Notes: generated from the sequence alone by a model not told the origin. DNA of 64,000 bases from an uncultured Phascolarctobacterium sp. (GCA_958448515.1 CAUDEF010000003.1:69427-133426); one strand, 5' to 3'; shown: positions 25,893 through 35,563, numbered from the stretch's first letter. Numbers and translations are program-made.

Positions 25893-26474
25893 CTATTCGT
25901 TGCTGATAACTCTTACTTTGCTATGACGGATAACTTTATCCTGCAGCTTATAGCCTTTTTCAAATACCATATCTACAGTTTCGTCTTCCAGTTCAGGGTT
26001 CTGACCTCGCATAACAGCTTCATGATATGCTGGATCAAATTTCTGATTCTGTGCCTCAATCTCAACAACACCAAGCTCTTTAAACACCTCATCAAACTGA
26101 CGGCGAATCTGTTTCATTCCTGTTAAAAGGGTTTCCAGATCAGAGCTTTTTTCCATGCTTGCTTCGGCACGTTCAAAATTATCAAGAACTTTTAAAAATT
26201 TACTTACAACACCTGCTGTTACAAATGTTGAAAGCTGCTCTTTTTCACCGGCACTGCGGCGGCGGAAATTATCAAAATCAGCCTGCAGTCGCAATAACCT
26301 GTTTTGCAGCTCAGTAATTTTTTCATCTCTCTCATCAACTTCAGCTGCAGTTTCTTCCTTACCGGCTTCACTGCTTTGTTCAGCTTCAGCGTTAGCCTCA
26401 GCCTGAACATTTTCCTGCTTTTCACTGGCGGAAGTTTCTTCAGTTTGAGTATTTTTTACATTTTCCTCTTGCAA
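25893..26474 (-). CDS. grpE: GrpE, nucleotide exchange factor for DnaK
   Basis: The 193-residue product starts with a long acidic Glu/Gln/Ala-rich tail (about residues 1-50). The long coiled-coil helix (ITELQNRLLRLQADFDNFRR, key residues shown) and the C-terminal beta domain with VEIEAQNQKFDP and the ending VIRHSKVRV are standard GrpE. It lies between hrcA (15 nt upstream) and dnaK. Confidence 0.96.
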   Translation of the reverse strand: MQEENVKNTQTEETSASEKQENVQAEANAEAEQSSEAGKEETAAEVDERDEKITELQNRLLRLQADFDNFRRRSAGEKEQLSTFVTAGVVSKFLKVLDNFERAEASMEKSSDLETLLTGMKQIRRQFDEVFKELGVVEIEAQNQKFDPAYHEAVMRGQNPELEDETVDMVFEKGYKLQDKVIRHSKVRVISNE

Positions 26475-26489
26475 AACTCTTCCTCCTTT

Positions 26490-27515
26490 TTATTTTTCCT
26501 GTTCAAAGATAGTTTTTAAATACTTGTGCAGATAATCCATAACTGTGATTACCTTGCTGTATTCCATACGCGTTGGTCCCAGAACCGCCATTGTACCAAC
26601 AACCTTACCATTTAAGCGGTATGTTGCCTGCACCATACTGCAATCCTGAATACCTGTAAATTTATTTTCGCTGCCGATAGTAATCTTAAGACCACTGTCT
26701 TCACCAGCCAAAAGTAAATCGCGTACTACTTTTTCTTCTTCTAAAATTCCCAGCAAACTTCTTACTCTGTCCATATCACGGAACTCCGGCTGATTTAACA
26801 ACTGCTTCGTTCCTCCAAGGAATAATCTTTGTTCGCTGTGTTTATGCACCATTTTGTTAATGGTTTTCAATAATGACGTAAGCAGCAGCTTATCCTCTAC
26901 AATATCGGAGTGTACCGCGCCAAGCAATGTACCGCTTATTTCAGAAAGCTCTTTGCCTTCCAAAATTCTGCTTACCCTGCCAGCCATATAATCCATTTCT
27001 TCGGGACGCATGCCCAGAGGAATTTCTACCACACAATTATCAACATTTCCATCATCAGTAACTATACATAAAATAGCATGTCTGTCATCCAATGGTAAAA
27101 ACTTCATATATCTGAAAACTGCAGCATCATTCTTATTAGCCAAAACCATGGAAACATTCTGTGTCATTCTGGACAATATTTTGGCAGTAGACTGAAAAAT
27201 TTCATCAATACTGCGGCGGCGTTCATTAAACCATCCGTTTATAAGCGCCATATCATTATCAGTAAGTGTTCTAGGTTCCAGCAAAGAATCTACGTAAAAT
27301 CTGTAAGCCTGAGCGGAAGGAATGCGGCCAGCTGACGTATGCGGCTGTTCCAGATATCCCAGCAGCTCCAAATCGCTCATTTCATTACGAATTGTTGCAG
27401 GGCTGATACCCAAATTATATTTACGGGCAATGGTTCGTGAGCCTACAGGCTCTGCCGTTGAAATGTAATCTTCTATTATGAGCTGGAGAATTTTTCTTTT
27501 TCTGTCAGTTAACAT
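26490..27515 (-). CDS. hrcA: HrcA, heat-inducible repressor
   Basis: The 341-residue repressor binds CIRCE and is activated by GroEL in studied bacteria. The N-terminal winged helix (RKILQLIIEDYISTAEPVGS, then ISPATIRNEMSDLE) and the GAF-like core ending in EYSKVITVMDYL are typical. The first gene of the heat-shock operon, it lies directly downstream of a perfect CIRCE, so it represses itself. Confidence 0.96.
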   Translation of the reverse strand: MLTDRKRKILQLIIEDYISTAEPVGSRTIARKYNLGISPATIRNEMSDLELLGYLEQPHTSAGRIPSAQAYRFYVDSLLEPRTLTDNDMALINGWFNERRRSIDEIFQSTAKILSRMTQNVSMVLANKNDAAVFRYMKFLPLDDRHAILCIVTDDGNVDNCVVEIPLGMRPEEMDYMAGRVSRILEGKELSEISGTLLGAVHSDIVEDKLLLTSLLKTINKMVHKHSEQRLFLGGTKQLLNQPEFRDMDRVRSLLGILEEEKVVRDLLLAGEDSGLKITIGSENKFTGIQDCSMVQATYRLNGKVVGTMAVLGPTRMEYSKVITVMDYLHKYLKTIFEQEK

Positions 27516-27534
27516 ATTTCCACCTCATTTTCTG

Positions 27535-27602
27535 TTAGCACTCTTTTGTTAGGAGTGCTAACATCTTGATATAAGAATAGCACTGACAATATACCTTGTC
27601 AA
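27535..27602 (-). promoter_or_regulatory. Heat-shock operon promoter with CIRCE operator
   Basis: The perfect CIRCE TTAGCACTC-N9-GAGTGCTAA lies at 27535-27561. Upstream on the minus strand are -35 TTGACA (27602-27597) and -10 TATTCT (27579-27574) with 17-bp spacing. The operator is therefore in the transcribed leader just after the start site. Confidence 0.95.
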
Positions 27603-27620
27603 TGCTTTTTTTATTATTTT

Positions 27621-28802
27621 TTAAACTCTCACAAATATTTCAAATATTTGATTACCTACTTCCATGCCATTTTCAGTTAAACTTAAAATTTTGGTTTGCC
27701 TGTCATAATTTAACAGTCCCTGAGCAATAAATTTATCTATTTCTTTTTTATATTCAGAGTAAACGTCAACTCCAAATCTTTCCTGTGCTTCACACAGATT
27801 GGCTCCGCTTTGCTTGCGCAGATTCATAAACATAAACTCCCCAAGCATATCTGATACAGAAAGTTCCTCTTCCATATAAGCAAAACTGCCCTGCAATCCT
27901 TGTTCCACATATTTTTTTACATCCATAGTACCGGTAAATCTCTTTTTACCATTAAAACCACAGGCAGCTGCCCCAAAGGCAAGATATGGATAATAATGCC
28001 AGTACACAAGATTATGTTTTGAATATTGCTCATTTTTTGCGTAGTTAGAAATCTCATAACGTGTAAATCCCTCTGCACGCAAAAAGCTTTGTACAAACTC
28101 ATACATATCTGCACACAAATCTTCATCAGGCAAAATCATTTTATCCTGTTCAACCATTTTTGCCAAAGGAGTTTCTTCTTCAAGAATTAATCCATAAACT
28201 GAAATATGTTCAATGCCGGCAGCTGTAATTTGCTGCAGCGTATTTTTTAGGCTTGCCATATTTTGCCCCGGCAATCCATACATAATATCAGCATTAATGC
28301 GTTTAAAGCCTGCCTGCCTTGCCATTTCAACAGCGTTAAGAGCTTCTTCAGAAGTATGTATTCTTCCTATTTGTTTCAGCTCATTATTATTTAACGATTG
28401 TATACCAAAGCTTATTCTGTCAAAACCCAGTTCACGCAACCCGATAAGTTTGCGCAAATCTGCTGTTCCAGGATTTACTTCAATAACAGCTTCTGCAGGA
28501 TTTCGCCAAAATCCATGCTGTTTTAAACTTTGTACAATTATTGATATATCATCAAGAGGCATTACTGACGGAGTTCCTCCACCAAAATAAATAGTTGCCT
28601 TTTCATTTACGCAAATTGATTTACTGCTTTTTTGCTCAATCTCTTTGACAACAGTATGCGCATATCTATTTTTAAATTCATCATCATAGCAGGCAAAGGA
28701 AGTAAAATCACAGTACAAACACTTTTGTACACAAAAAGGAATATGTACATAAATTCCCTGTACTTGCTGCCATGGTTTCATTTTTTCATCAACTTTATCC
28801 AT
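27621..28802 (-). CDS. hemW: HemW, radical SAM heme chaperone
   Basis: The 393-residue product carries the radical SAM motif CVQKCLYCDF (CxxxCxxC) near residue 23, YFGGGTPSVM, and the HemW C-terminal domain with ISNYAKNEQYSKHNLVYW. Family members were once annotated as oxygen-independent coproporphyrinogen III oxidase, but those with this short form act in heme delivery. It lies downstream of lepA, a very common pairing, although a terminator separates them here. Confidence 0.9.
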   Translation of the reverse strand: MDKVDEKMKPWQQVQGIYVHIPFCVQKCLYCDFTSFACYDDEFKNRYAHTVVKEIEQKSSKSICVNEKATIYFGGGTPSVMPLDDISIIVQSLKQHGFWRNPAEAVIEVNPGTADLRKLIGLRELGFDRISFGIQSLNNNELKQIGRIHTSEEALNAVEMARQAGFKRINADIMYGLPGQNMASLKNTLQQITAAGIEHISVYGLILEEETPLAKMVEQDKMILPDEDLCADMYEFVQSFLRAEGFTRYEISNYAKNEQYSKHNLVYWHYYPYLAFGAAACGFNGKKRFTGTMDVKKYVEQGLQGSFAYMEEELSVSDMLGEFMFMNLRKQSGANLCEAQERFGVDVYSEYKKEIDKFIAQGLLNYDRQTKILSLTENGMEVGNQIFEIFVRV

Positions 28803-28875
28803 ATGCTGTTTCCTTTATAATCTAACAATAGCAAAATTAACTAAACAATATTATCCACTTATAAGATTATAATAA

Positions 28876-28910
28876 GAAAAATGCTCCGCTGATAGCGAAG
28901 CATTTTTTTA
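28876..28910 (-). terminator. Terminator at the end of lepA
   Basis: Stem AAATGCTTCGC/GCGGAGCATTT (one G-T pair) with loop TATCA, then TTTTCTT on the minus strand. Its 5' side overlaps the lepA stop region. Confidence 0.8.
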
Positions 28911-30707
28911 ATCCATTTTCAAAATTGCCATAAAAGCTTCCTGCGGAAGTTCTACACTACCAACCTGTTTCATACGTTTTTTGCCTTCTTTTTGTTTTTC
29001 CAGCAATTTACGTTTACGGCTGATATCGCCGCCATAGCATTTAGCTAATACGTCCTTACGCATGGCGCGTACATTTTCACGAGCAATAATTTTATTGCCG
29101 ATAGCTGCCTGTACAGGAATTTCAAACATCTGACGCGGAATAAGTCCACGCAATTTTTCTACCAGCTGACGTCCTCGGGAAGTAGCTTTTTCTCGATGCA
29201 CGATTGCAGACAAGGCATCCACTGGATCACCATTTAAAAGAATATCTACTTTTACAAGTGCAGACGGTCTGTAACCGGAAAGTTCATAATCAAGAGATGC
29301 ATAACCACGGGTTACTGATTTTAAACGGTCAAAATAATCATAAATAATCTCGCTGAGAGGAAGTGCATAATGAATCATAACACGTGTCTCATCAAGATAA
29401 GTCATATTTTCATACTCACCGCGTTTTTCCTGACTCAGCTCCATTACCGCACCTACATAATCTTTAGGAACAATAATAGTTGCATTTACATACGGCTCTT
29501 CAACATGATCTATAACAGTTGGATCAGGAAAATTAGACGGATTATCTACCATTTCAATATCGCCATTAGTCCTGAAAACCTGATAGATAACGTTGGGAGC
29601 TGTGGTAATAAGACTCAGATTATACTCTCTTTCAAGTCTTTCTTTAATAACATCCATATGCAATAAGCCAAGGAAACCGCAGCGGAAGCCAAATCCAAGC
29701 GCAATAGATGTTTCCGGCTCAAAAACAAGAGAAGCATCATTAAGCTGTAATTTTTCAAGAGCATCTCGCAGATTATCATATTCAGAATTTTCTACAGGAT
29801 AAAGTCCGCAAAATACCATTGGGGTAGCCTTACGATATCCCGGTAATGCCTCAGGCGCAGGATTATTGGCATCTGTTACAGTATCGCCAACACGTGCGTC
29901 TTTTACATTTTTTATAGATGCAGCAAAAAATCCAACCTGTCCAACTTCCAGAGAGTCAACATTAACAATACCGGGTTTGAAATAACCAACTTCAGTTACT
30001 TCAAACTCTGCTCCTGTAGCCATCATTCTGATTTTCATACCTTTTTTGATGCTGCCGTCAATTACGCGTACATACAAAACAACACCTTTATAAGCATCAA
30101 ACTTGGAATCAAAAACCAAAGCTTTCAAAGGTTTTTCGCTGTCTCCTGCCGGTGCAGGCACCTTAGCTACAATAGCTTCCAGAACATCTTCGATGCCAAG
30201 TCCAGTCTTAGCACTGCACAAAACAGCATCAGAAGCATCAATACCTATTACATCTTCAATTTCATGTTTTACATGTTCGGGATCTGCACTGGGCAAATCA
30301 ATTTTATTGACTACAGGAATAATCTCAAGATCATTATCAAGTGCCAGATAAACATTTGCCAGAGTTTGCGCCTCAATACCCTGAGTAGCATCAATTACCA
30401 GCAATGCACCTTCACATGCAGCCAAAGCACGCGAAACCTCATAAGTAAAGTCAACATGTCCGGGAGTATCTATAAAATTAAGCATATACTCCTCACCATT
30501 ACGTGCCCTGTAAATGCTGCGTACAGCCTGTGCCTTAATAGTGATACCACGTTCACGTTCAAGATCCATAGAATCAAGAATCTGTTCTTCCATCTCACGT
30601 TTGGATAATGTGCCGGTATATTCTATCAATCTGTCGGCCAAAGTAGATTTGCCATGGTCGATATGGGCAATAATGGAAAAATTACGAATCTTATTTTGCT
30701 CCATCAT
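28908..30707 (-). CDS. lepA: LepA (EF4), ribosome-associated translation GTPase
   Basis: The 599-residue GTPase has G1 AHIDHGKSTLADRL, the switch region RERGITIKAQAV, DTPGHVDFTYE, NKIDLPSADP and the LepA-specific C-terminal domain (ISRKRKLLEKQKEGKKRMK region, key residues K/R-rich). The length is exactly usual. Two ATG codons start the gene after AAGGAG; the choice does not matter. It acts on stalled or initiating ribosomes. Confidence 0.97.
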   Translation of the reverse strand: MMEQNKIRNFSIIAHIDHGKSTLADRLIEYTGTLSKREMEEQILDSMDLERERGITIKAQAVRSIYRARNGEEYMLNFIDTPGHVDFTYEVSRALAACEGALLVIDATQGIEAQTLANVYLALDNDLEIIPVVNKIDLPSADPEHVKHEIEDVIGIDASDAVLCSAKTGLGIEDVLEAIVAKVPAPAGDSEKPLKALVFDSKFDAYKGVVLYVRVIDGSIKKGMKIRMMATGAEFEVTEVGYFKPGIVNVDSLEVGQVGFFAASIKNVKDARVGDTVTDANNPAPEALPGYRKATPMVFCGLYPVENSEYDNLRDALEKLQLNDASLVFEPETSIALGFGFRCGFLGLLHMDVIKERLEREYNLSLITTAPNVIYQVFRTNGDIEMVDNPSNFPDPTVIDHVEEPYVNATIIVPKDYVGAVMELSQEKRGEYENMTYLDETRVMIHYALPLSEIIYDYFDRLKSVTRGYASLDYELSGYRPSALVKVDILLNGDPVDALSAIVHREKATSRGRQLVEKLRGLIPRQMFEIPVQAAIGNKIIARENVRAMRKDVLAKCYGGDISRKRKLLEKQKEGKKRMKQVGSVELPQEAFMAILKMD

Positions 30708-30889
30708 AAGCTCCTTTACAGAATTTATTTTTTCAGTATTTTTTATTATATCATTATTTTTTTATTACTGGCAAGATTATTACTCAATAAACATCTTAAT
30801 TCCCTTTATTTACAAAAAATTTTCTTTTATTTATTGGCTAAATTGTATACAATACTATTGCCTGGTTATTATTACTAAGGAGGATTATT

Positions 30890-31429
30890 ATGAACACACT
30901 TGATACTATTGCAACAAGAAAATCTACAAGAAAATACCTTGCTCAGCAGGTAGAAAAAGAAAAACTGGATATTATTCTGCAGGCTGCCTATGCTGCACCT
31001 GTAGGCCACAGCGCTTATAAAGATTTGCATATTGCTGTTATCCAAAATCAGGAATTGCTTAATAAAACCGCAGCTTTCTGCGGTAAAGCATTTGGCAATG
31101 AAAAATACAATCCTTTTTACAATGCACCAACACTGATTATAGTTTCTGCAAAACCTAAAGATGACGGACAAATGGTTTATATCGCTGATGTAGGCTGCGT
31201 AATGGAAAACATGCAATTGGCAGCAACTGAACTCGACTTAGGCTGTGTTTATTTATGGGCTATGCTCAACAGAATACCGCAATATGATGAACTCATCTCT
31301 GCGCTTAAGCTTCCCGATGGCTTTAAGGCAATATCTGCTCTTGCCTTAGGCTATCCTGAAATGCCACTGGAAAAACGCAAGATTCAGGATATTCCTGCAA
31401 ATAAAATAGCAACTGAATTTGTGGTATAG
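30890..31429 (+). CDS. Nitroreductase-family FMN oxidoreductase
   Basis: The 179-residue product has the FMN-binding N-terminus TRKSTRKYLAQQV and the middle motif GCVMENMQLAATELDLGCVY followed by a C-terminal ALALGYPE. All are standard for NfsA/B-like flavoproteins of the short type. The physiological substrate is not predictable. AAGGAGG precedes the ATG. The gene stands alone on the plus strand, and its upstream region holds a TTGTATACAA palindrome near 30842. Confidence 0.9.
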   Translation: MNTLDTIATRKSTRKYLAQQVEKEKLDIILQAAYAAPVGHSAYKDLHIAVIQNQELLNKTAAFCGKAFGNEKYNPFYNAPTLIIVSAKPKDDGQMVYIADVGCVMENMQLAATELDLGCVYLWAMLNRIPQYDELISALKLPDGFKAISALALGYPEMPLEKRKIQDIPANKIATEFVV

Positions 31430-31460
31430 GAAATAAATTTTTATTTTTTTTACAAAAACC

Positions 31461-31489
31461 TTGCGTAGAATTAACGTATATGATAGAAT
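31461..31489 (+). promoter_or_regulatory. rpsT promoter
   Basis: -35 TTGCGT (31461-31466), 17-bp spacer, -10 TAGAAT (31484-31489), about 30 nt before the GGAGGTG ribosome binding site of rpsT. Confidence 0.65.
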
Positions 31490-31524
31490 ATTCCAGTACA
31501 AGTAATTTCAGGAGGTGAATTTCG

Positions 31525-31788
31525 TTGCCTAACATTAAATCTTCTATTCGCAGTGTAAAAACCGACGCAGAACGTCGTGCAAAAAATGCTCCTATTAAAG
31601 CAGCTCTCCGCAATGCTTCCCGTAAAGTAGTTGCTTTGACTGAAACTGGTGCTCAGGAAGACGCAAAAGCTACTTTAGCTACTGCATCCGGTTTGATTGA
31701 TAAAGCAGCTCGTAAAGGCATTATTCATAAAAATGCTGCAGCTCGCAAAAAATCCAGACTCGCTAAAAAAGTTAACGCTATGGCTTAA
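31525..31788 (+). CDS. rpsT: Ribosomal protein S20
   Basis: The 87-residue basic protein of the 30S subunit binds 16S rRNA early in assembly. It reads MPNIKSSIRSVKTDAERR and ends with the lysine-rich HKNAAARKKSRLAKKVNA, as is usual. The start is TTG (31525) with GGAGGTG 7 nt before. A weak start codon is known for S20 in other bacteria, where it permits autogenous control. Confidence 0.97.
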   Translation: MPNIKSSIRSVKTDAERRAKNAPIKAALRNASRKVVALTETGAQEDAKATLATASGLIDKAARKGIIHKNAAARKKSRLAKKVNAMA

Positions 31789-31798
31789 TTTTAGCATT

Positions 31799-31832
31799 AC
31801 AACCTGTTTTTTATGCAGGTTGTTTTTTTTTT
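31799..31832 (+). terminator. rpsT terminator
   Basis: Stem ACAACCTG/CAGGTTGT (31799-31806, 31816-31823) followed by nine T. Confidence 0.88.
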
Positions 31833-31848
31833 GCAAATTTTTACATAT

Positions 31849-31893
31849 AAAAAGAAGGCAGACTTCCCATAGGTAGGAAATCTGCCTTCTTTT
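31849..31893 (-). terminator. nrdR terminator
   Basis: An 18-bp stem with one imperfect pair that becomes G-U in the minus-strand RNA, ending in TTTT. It abuts the nrdR stop. Confidence 0.8.
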
Positions 31894-32363
31894 CATTTAT
31901 CAGCTGTATTGTTCTTGTTCATAATACGCTGTAATTCCTGCATAAAATTATTGACATCAGCAAACTGTCTGTAAACAGAAGCAAAACGCACATATGCAAT
32001 CTGATCTGTTTTTTCCAGATGATTCATAACAATTTCACCTATTATGGTACTGTCAACTTCGCTTTCTCCACGCAATCTTACTTCACGCTCAATACTGTCC
32101 GCTACTTCCTGTATCTTTTCATAAGGAACAGGACGCTTTTCAAAAGCTTTCAGCAAACCGGACAACAGCTTTTTAGAATCAAATAATTCTCTGCGGCCAT
32201 CCTTTTTGCTTACAACCAAAGGTGCTTCTTCATACTTTTCATAAGTAGTAAAGCGCTTGCCGCATTCCGGACATTCTCTGCGTCTGCGGATTGAATTACC
32301 TTCTTCTACAGAACGGCTGTCAATAACTCTGCTGTCACGATAAGAACAAAATGGACATTTCAT
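31893..32363 (-). CDS. nrdR: NrdR, ribonucleotide reductase repressor
   Basis: The 156-residue product is an ATP/dATP-sensing repressor of nrd genes. The ATG at 32363 is preceded by AAGGAGAG and gives the standard N-terminus MKCPFCSYRDSRVIDSR; an upstream in-frame extension to 32450 does not look coding. The zinc ribbon CPFC...CPEC is followed by the ATP cone (VSKKDGRRELFDSKKL). It follows ftsZ after a terminator. Confidence 0.96.
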   Translation of the reverse strand: MKCPFCSYRDSRVIDSRSVEEGNSIRRRRECPECGKRFTTYEKYEEAPLVVSKKDGRRELFDSKKLLSGLLKAFEKRPVPYEKIQEVADSIEREVRLRGESEVDSTIIGEIVMNHLEKTDQIAYVRFASVYRQFADVNNFMQELQRIMNKNNTADK

Positions 32364-32462
32364 TTTTGACTCTCCTTGTAAATTAGACCTATTTTTACTC
32401 GTACAATCTACTGATAAAGGTATTTTATCATATTTTATTAAACATTCCAAATATTATTCACA

Positions 32463-32503
32463 TAAAAAAACTTGTCTTACTAAATGTAAGACAAGTTTTA
32501 CTT
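32463..32503 (-). terminator. Terminator of the dcw cluster after ftsZ
   Basis: A 14-bp perfect stem AAAACTTGTCTTAC/GTAAGACAAGTTTT with a 5-nt loop and T run on the minus strand, a few bases after the ftsZ stop. Confidence 0.88.
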
Positions 32504-32505
32504 TT

Positions 32506-33639
32506 TTAACCACGCAGCCAGGGTGGGATCTCTGTATTATCATTTTTCGGGAAAGATTTAAACAATCCGCCGCTATGTTGCTCACTGCTCTGTTCAGGAT
32601 TTTTAATAGTTGATTGCTGGTTGTTGTAGCTTGGGTAACCACCATAACCAACTTTATTGCTTCCATTGGGAACAGAAGTATTTTTCTTTTCAAAACCGGT
32701 AGCAATTACTGTTACTCTGATTTCATCTTCAAGGCTTTCGTCAATGCCCGCACCAAAGATGATGTTTGCGTTAGGATCTGCAGCTTCAGTAATAATATTA
32801 GAAGCATCAGTTACGTCAAACAAAGACAGTTCACGACCACCAGTAATATGATACAGTACTCCCTGAGCACCATCAATGGATGCTTCAAGGAGCGGGCTCT
32901 TAATAGCAGCTTCAACAGCAGCACGCACTCCGCCTTCGCCTTTAGCAGTACCAATACCCATCAGAGCACTGCCTGCATTGGACATAATGGTTTTTACGTC
33001 AGCAAAGTCTGCATTAATAAGGCCAGGTACTGCAATCAAATCAGAAATTCCCTGCACGCCCTGACGAAGAACATCATCAGCAATGCGGAAAGCATCCAGC
33101 ATGGAAGTTCTGCGGTCAATAACCTGTAACAATCTGTCATTAGGAATAGTAATTAAAGTATCTACTTTAGCTTTTAAATTTACAATGCCATTTTCTGCCT
33201 GATTCATACGGCGTTTGCCTTCAAAGCAGAAAGGTTTTGTTACAACGCCTACTGTCAAAGCACCAAGTTCCTTGGCACATTCAGCAACAATATGCGCCGC
33301 ACCGGTACCAGTACCACCGCCCATACCGGCAGTAACAAAAACCATATCAGCACCTTTCAGCGCTTCAACAATTTGTTCTCTTGATTCTTCGGCAGCCTTT
33401 TCACCAACTTCAGGATTTGCACCTGCGCCTAAACCTTTAGTCAGCTTTTCACCTATCTGGATGCGATTTTCAGCTTTAGAAAGCAATAAAGCCTGAGCAT
33501 CACAGTTAACAGCAATAAACTCTACGCCGCGCACACCGGCTGTAATCATTCTGTTTACTGCATTATTACCACCGCCGCCGACACCAATTACCTTGATGTT
33601 AGCCAGCGTTTCAATTGATCTTTCAATATCCTCAAACAT
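32506..33639 (-). CDS. ftsZ: FtsZ, tubulin-like division GTPase
   Basis: The 377-residue product forms the Z ring. The ATG at 33639 follows GGGAG by 9 nt; an in-frame GTG at 33669 would add ten basic residues. The nucleotide-binding loops IKVIGVGGGGNNAVNRM and the tubulin signature GGGTGTGAA are complete. The C-terminal linker is short and rich in Asn and Gln, and the conserved tail is EIPPWLRG. This is the last gene of the cluster, 94 nt after sbp. No ftsA lies beside it. Confidence 0.98.
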   Translation of the reverse strand: MFEDIERSIETLANIKVIGVGGGGNNAVNRMITAGVRGVEFIAVNCDAQALLLSKAENRIQIGEKLTKGLGAGANPEVGEKAAEESREQIVEALKGADMVFVTAGMGGGTGTGAAHIVAECAKELGALTVGVVTKPFCFEGKRRMNQAENGIVNLKAKVDTLITIPNDRLLQVIDRRTSMLDAFRIADDVLRQGVQGISDLIAVPGLINADFADVKTIMSNAGSALMGIGTAKGEGGVRAAVEAAIKSPLLEASIDGAQGVLYHITGGRELSLFDVTDASNIITEAADPNANIIFGAGIDESLEDEIRVTVIATGFEKKNTSVPNGSNKVGYGGYPSYNNQQSTIKNPEQSSEQHSGGLFKSFPKNDNTEIPPWLRG

Positions 33640-33733
33640 ATCTGCACGCTCCCTTTTCTTTCTGGGCACTAATATAAAACAGTTAATCTATGTTATTCAA
33701 CATATTTATAAAAAAATCCTGCAAACTTTTAAA

Positions 33734-34066
33734 TTATTTTCCCATGTACAATCTTCTGATAATAGCCAGATTCTGAAAAATACGCATGCCAAAAATCAGC
33801 ACCGCAACCATATATAAATCTATGCCCAGCATATTACCGCCATAGCATAAAATTGCAGCTAATATACCGTTTACAAAAAATCCGGAAATAAAAACTTCTG
33901 TATCATAGTTGCCTGACATTGCAGCTCTTACACCGCCTAAAACAGCATCAACACCAGCCAGGAGAGCCACTGCAAGCAGTTTGGCATACTGCAGCGGAAG
34001 AGAAAACGGACAGTACAGACCCAAAACAACACCAACGGCCAAACCACCCAAAGCATAATAAATCAT
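33734..34066 (-). CDS. sbp: Small basic family (Sbp, DUF1290) membrane protein
   Basis: The 110-residue protein has three or four hydrophobic segments and a basic C-terminus (RRLYMGK). Its characteristic GVDAVLGGVRA lies at about residues 38-48. Sbp genes travel with DUF881 genes between ftsQ and ftsZ in many Firmicutes and Actinobacteria; their role is unknown. It overlaps the DUF881 gene by one base (TAATG). Confidence 0.9.
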   Translation of the reverse strand: MIYYALGGLAVGVVLGLYCPFSLPLQYAKLLAVALLAGVDAVLGGVRAAMSGNYDTEVFISGFFVNGILAAILCYGGNMLGIDLYMVAVLIFGMRIFQNLAIIRRLYMGK

Positions 34067-34770
34067 TACTTTCCTTCCTCCTCTTCTACAGAGCGAGCAT
34101 ATTCAAAACTTTTTAAACCTTTGAATGCCGGAATATGTATATTATCAGAAGTAGTAATCTTAGTCTGAATTCCCCAAAATTCAAACGTTTCTATAACACC
34201 ACCGCGCAGTCTAAGCGCACTGACAAGATTTTTAGAGTTGCCGATAGCCTTTATGTTATAGGGAGGAGCACTGCGAACATTATTTACAGATACAGTCGGT
34301 CCTGCGCACCGAACCTCGCTGATAGATAAAATTCGCTGATCATTTAACGAAATAGCCTCTGCCCCTGCTGCCCGCAGTTCATTTAAAACACGCAGCAAAT
34401 CTTCATCATGAATAATATATAAATTAGGATTCTCTCCTGCAGTAACAGGAATTGCGCTGTCATCAAGTACTATTTCAATACCCTGACCTTCAACTGCGGT
34501 GGTACCTGCCAGAATACTTATTCTTTCCAGTTCGCTGTCCATAAGTCCGGTACTGCCGTTCTCCCGCAAAGAAGCCAGTTCTTCTTCCAGCTGCGCCTTT
34601 TCTGTTTCAACAGTCTTTAATCTTTCAGACAAATCTTCAACACGTTCAAAATGAATGGTCTTCTGTCTTTCTGTTGTTTTAAACTGAACTGAAATCATGA
34701 ACCCTAATACCATAAATACAAAAGCCAAAACAATTTTAGCTTTAAAATCAAGTTTTAGCGGGAATCTCAT
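34066..34770 (-). CDS. DUF881-family membrane-anchored protein
   Basis: The 234-residue product has a single N-terminal membrane helix (about residues 11-28), a coiled coil (about 38-70, rich in Glu, Leu and Lys), then the DUF881 domain with GIEIVLDDSA, DLLRVLNELRAAGAEAISLN and an ending close to LRLRGGVIETFEFWGI. The family is encoded next to ftsZ and sbp, but its function is not established. Its start lies 23 nt inside ftsQ, using GAGGTG as ribosome binding site. Confidence 0.9.
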   Translation of the reverse strand: MRFPLKLDFKAKIVLAFVFMVLGFMISVQFKTTERQKTIHFERVEDLSERLKTVETEKAQLEEELASLRENGSTGLMDSELERISILAGTTAVEGQGIEIVLDDSAIPVTAGENPNLYIIHDEDLLRVLNELRAAGAEAISLNDQRILSISEVRCAGPTVSVNNVRSAPPYNIKAIGNSKNLVSALRLRGGVIETFEFWGIQTKITTSDNIHIPAFKGLKSFEYARSVEEEEGK

Positions 34771-35545
34771 TTTTCACCTCATTATTACTCTTTAACCCTA
34801 CATATGGTTTAGAATAGGTCAGGTCAATATAATCAGCCTGAATATTTTTGTTTTTTATTTCATTAAAAACAGTGCTGAACAAATTTACTTTCTCTTTTAT
34901 GGTTTCTGTTTTTCCAAGCAATACAGGAAAGCCTGCCTTTAGCAATATTTTGACATTCTGCTTATTATCAACTGTTATTTCTACAATCTGATCATTTGCT
35001 TCCTGTCCAATATTTTCTAAAAAAAACAGTATATTAAGTACATTTTCATTATTTATCTGATCGCCAATATACATATTGCCGCAATCCTCACCTATAAGCA
35101 GCGGAGCCTCAGCATCGGGAATAGCAGTAGTTACTCCCAGTACAGTACCTGTAAAATCCACTTTAGCATAACTGCGATAAGCACTGGCGATATATATGGC
35201 AGGAACTCTTTCACTGACAGTTACGTAAAGTACTCCAGGCCATTTATACTCTGCTTTTGCATCAGCAAAGCGTATGTCATGCTTTAAAGCATATTGAACA
35301 TCACCAGCACTGACGTCAAACAGATTAAACGGCTCCTGAGAACCAGCCATTCTGATAATATCCTGCTCAGTTAGTAAACTGCTGCCAGTTATCTGAACAG
35401 CTCCATAGGCAAAACCCGGTTGATGCACATAACGCCAGACATATATCAAGCCGCTTGCCAAAACCGCTAAAATAACCAGTCTTCGCAGCAGGCGCAGACG
35501 TTTTCTTCTGCGGTTTTCACGTAACTTAGCTTTTAAAGTAGGCAT
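34748..35545 (-). CDS. ftsQ: FtsQ/DivIB division protein
   Basis: The 265-residue bitopic protein has a basic N-terminus (RENRRRKRLRLLRR), a membrane helix at about residues 22-40, a POTRA domain (AVQITGSSLLTEQDIIRMAG, key residues shown) and an FtsQ beta domain with KWPGVLYVTVSERVPAIYI region. It links the early and late divisome. It lies 18 nt after ddl. Its usual partners FtsL (present) and FtsI (not in this cluster) act in the same complex. Confidence 0.9.
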   Translation of the reverse strand: MPTLKAKLRENRRRKRLRLLRRLVILAVLASGLIYVWRYVHQPGFAYGAVQITGSSLLTEQDIIRMAGSQEPFNLFDVSAGDVQYALKHDIRFADAKAEYKWPGVLYVTVSERVPAIYIASAYRSYAKVDFTGTVLGVTTAIPDAEAPLLIGEDCGNMYIGDQINNENVLNILFFLENIGQEANDQIVEITVDNKQNVKILLKAGFPVLLGKTETIKEKVNLFSTVFNEIKNKNIQADYIDLTYSKPYVGLKSNNEVKNEIPAKT

Positions 35546-35563
35546 AACAAAACCATCCTTTAA

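Noticed and set aside
32364..32450. N-terminal extension of nrdR
   Set aside because: NrdR family proteins start with the zinc ribbon MKCPFC; a ribosome binding site precedes that ATG.
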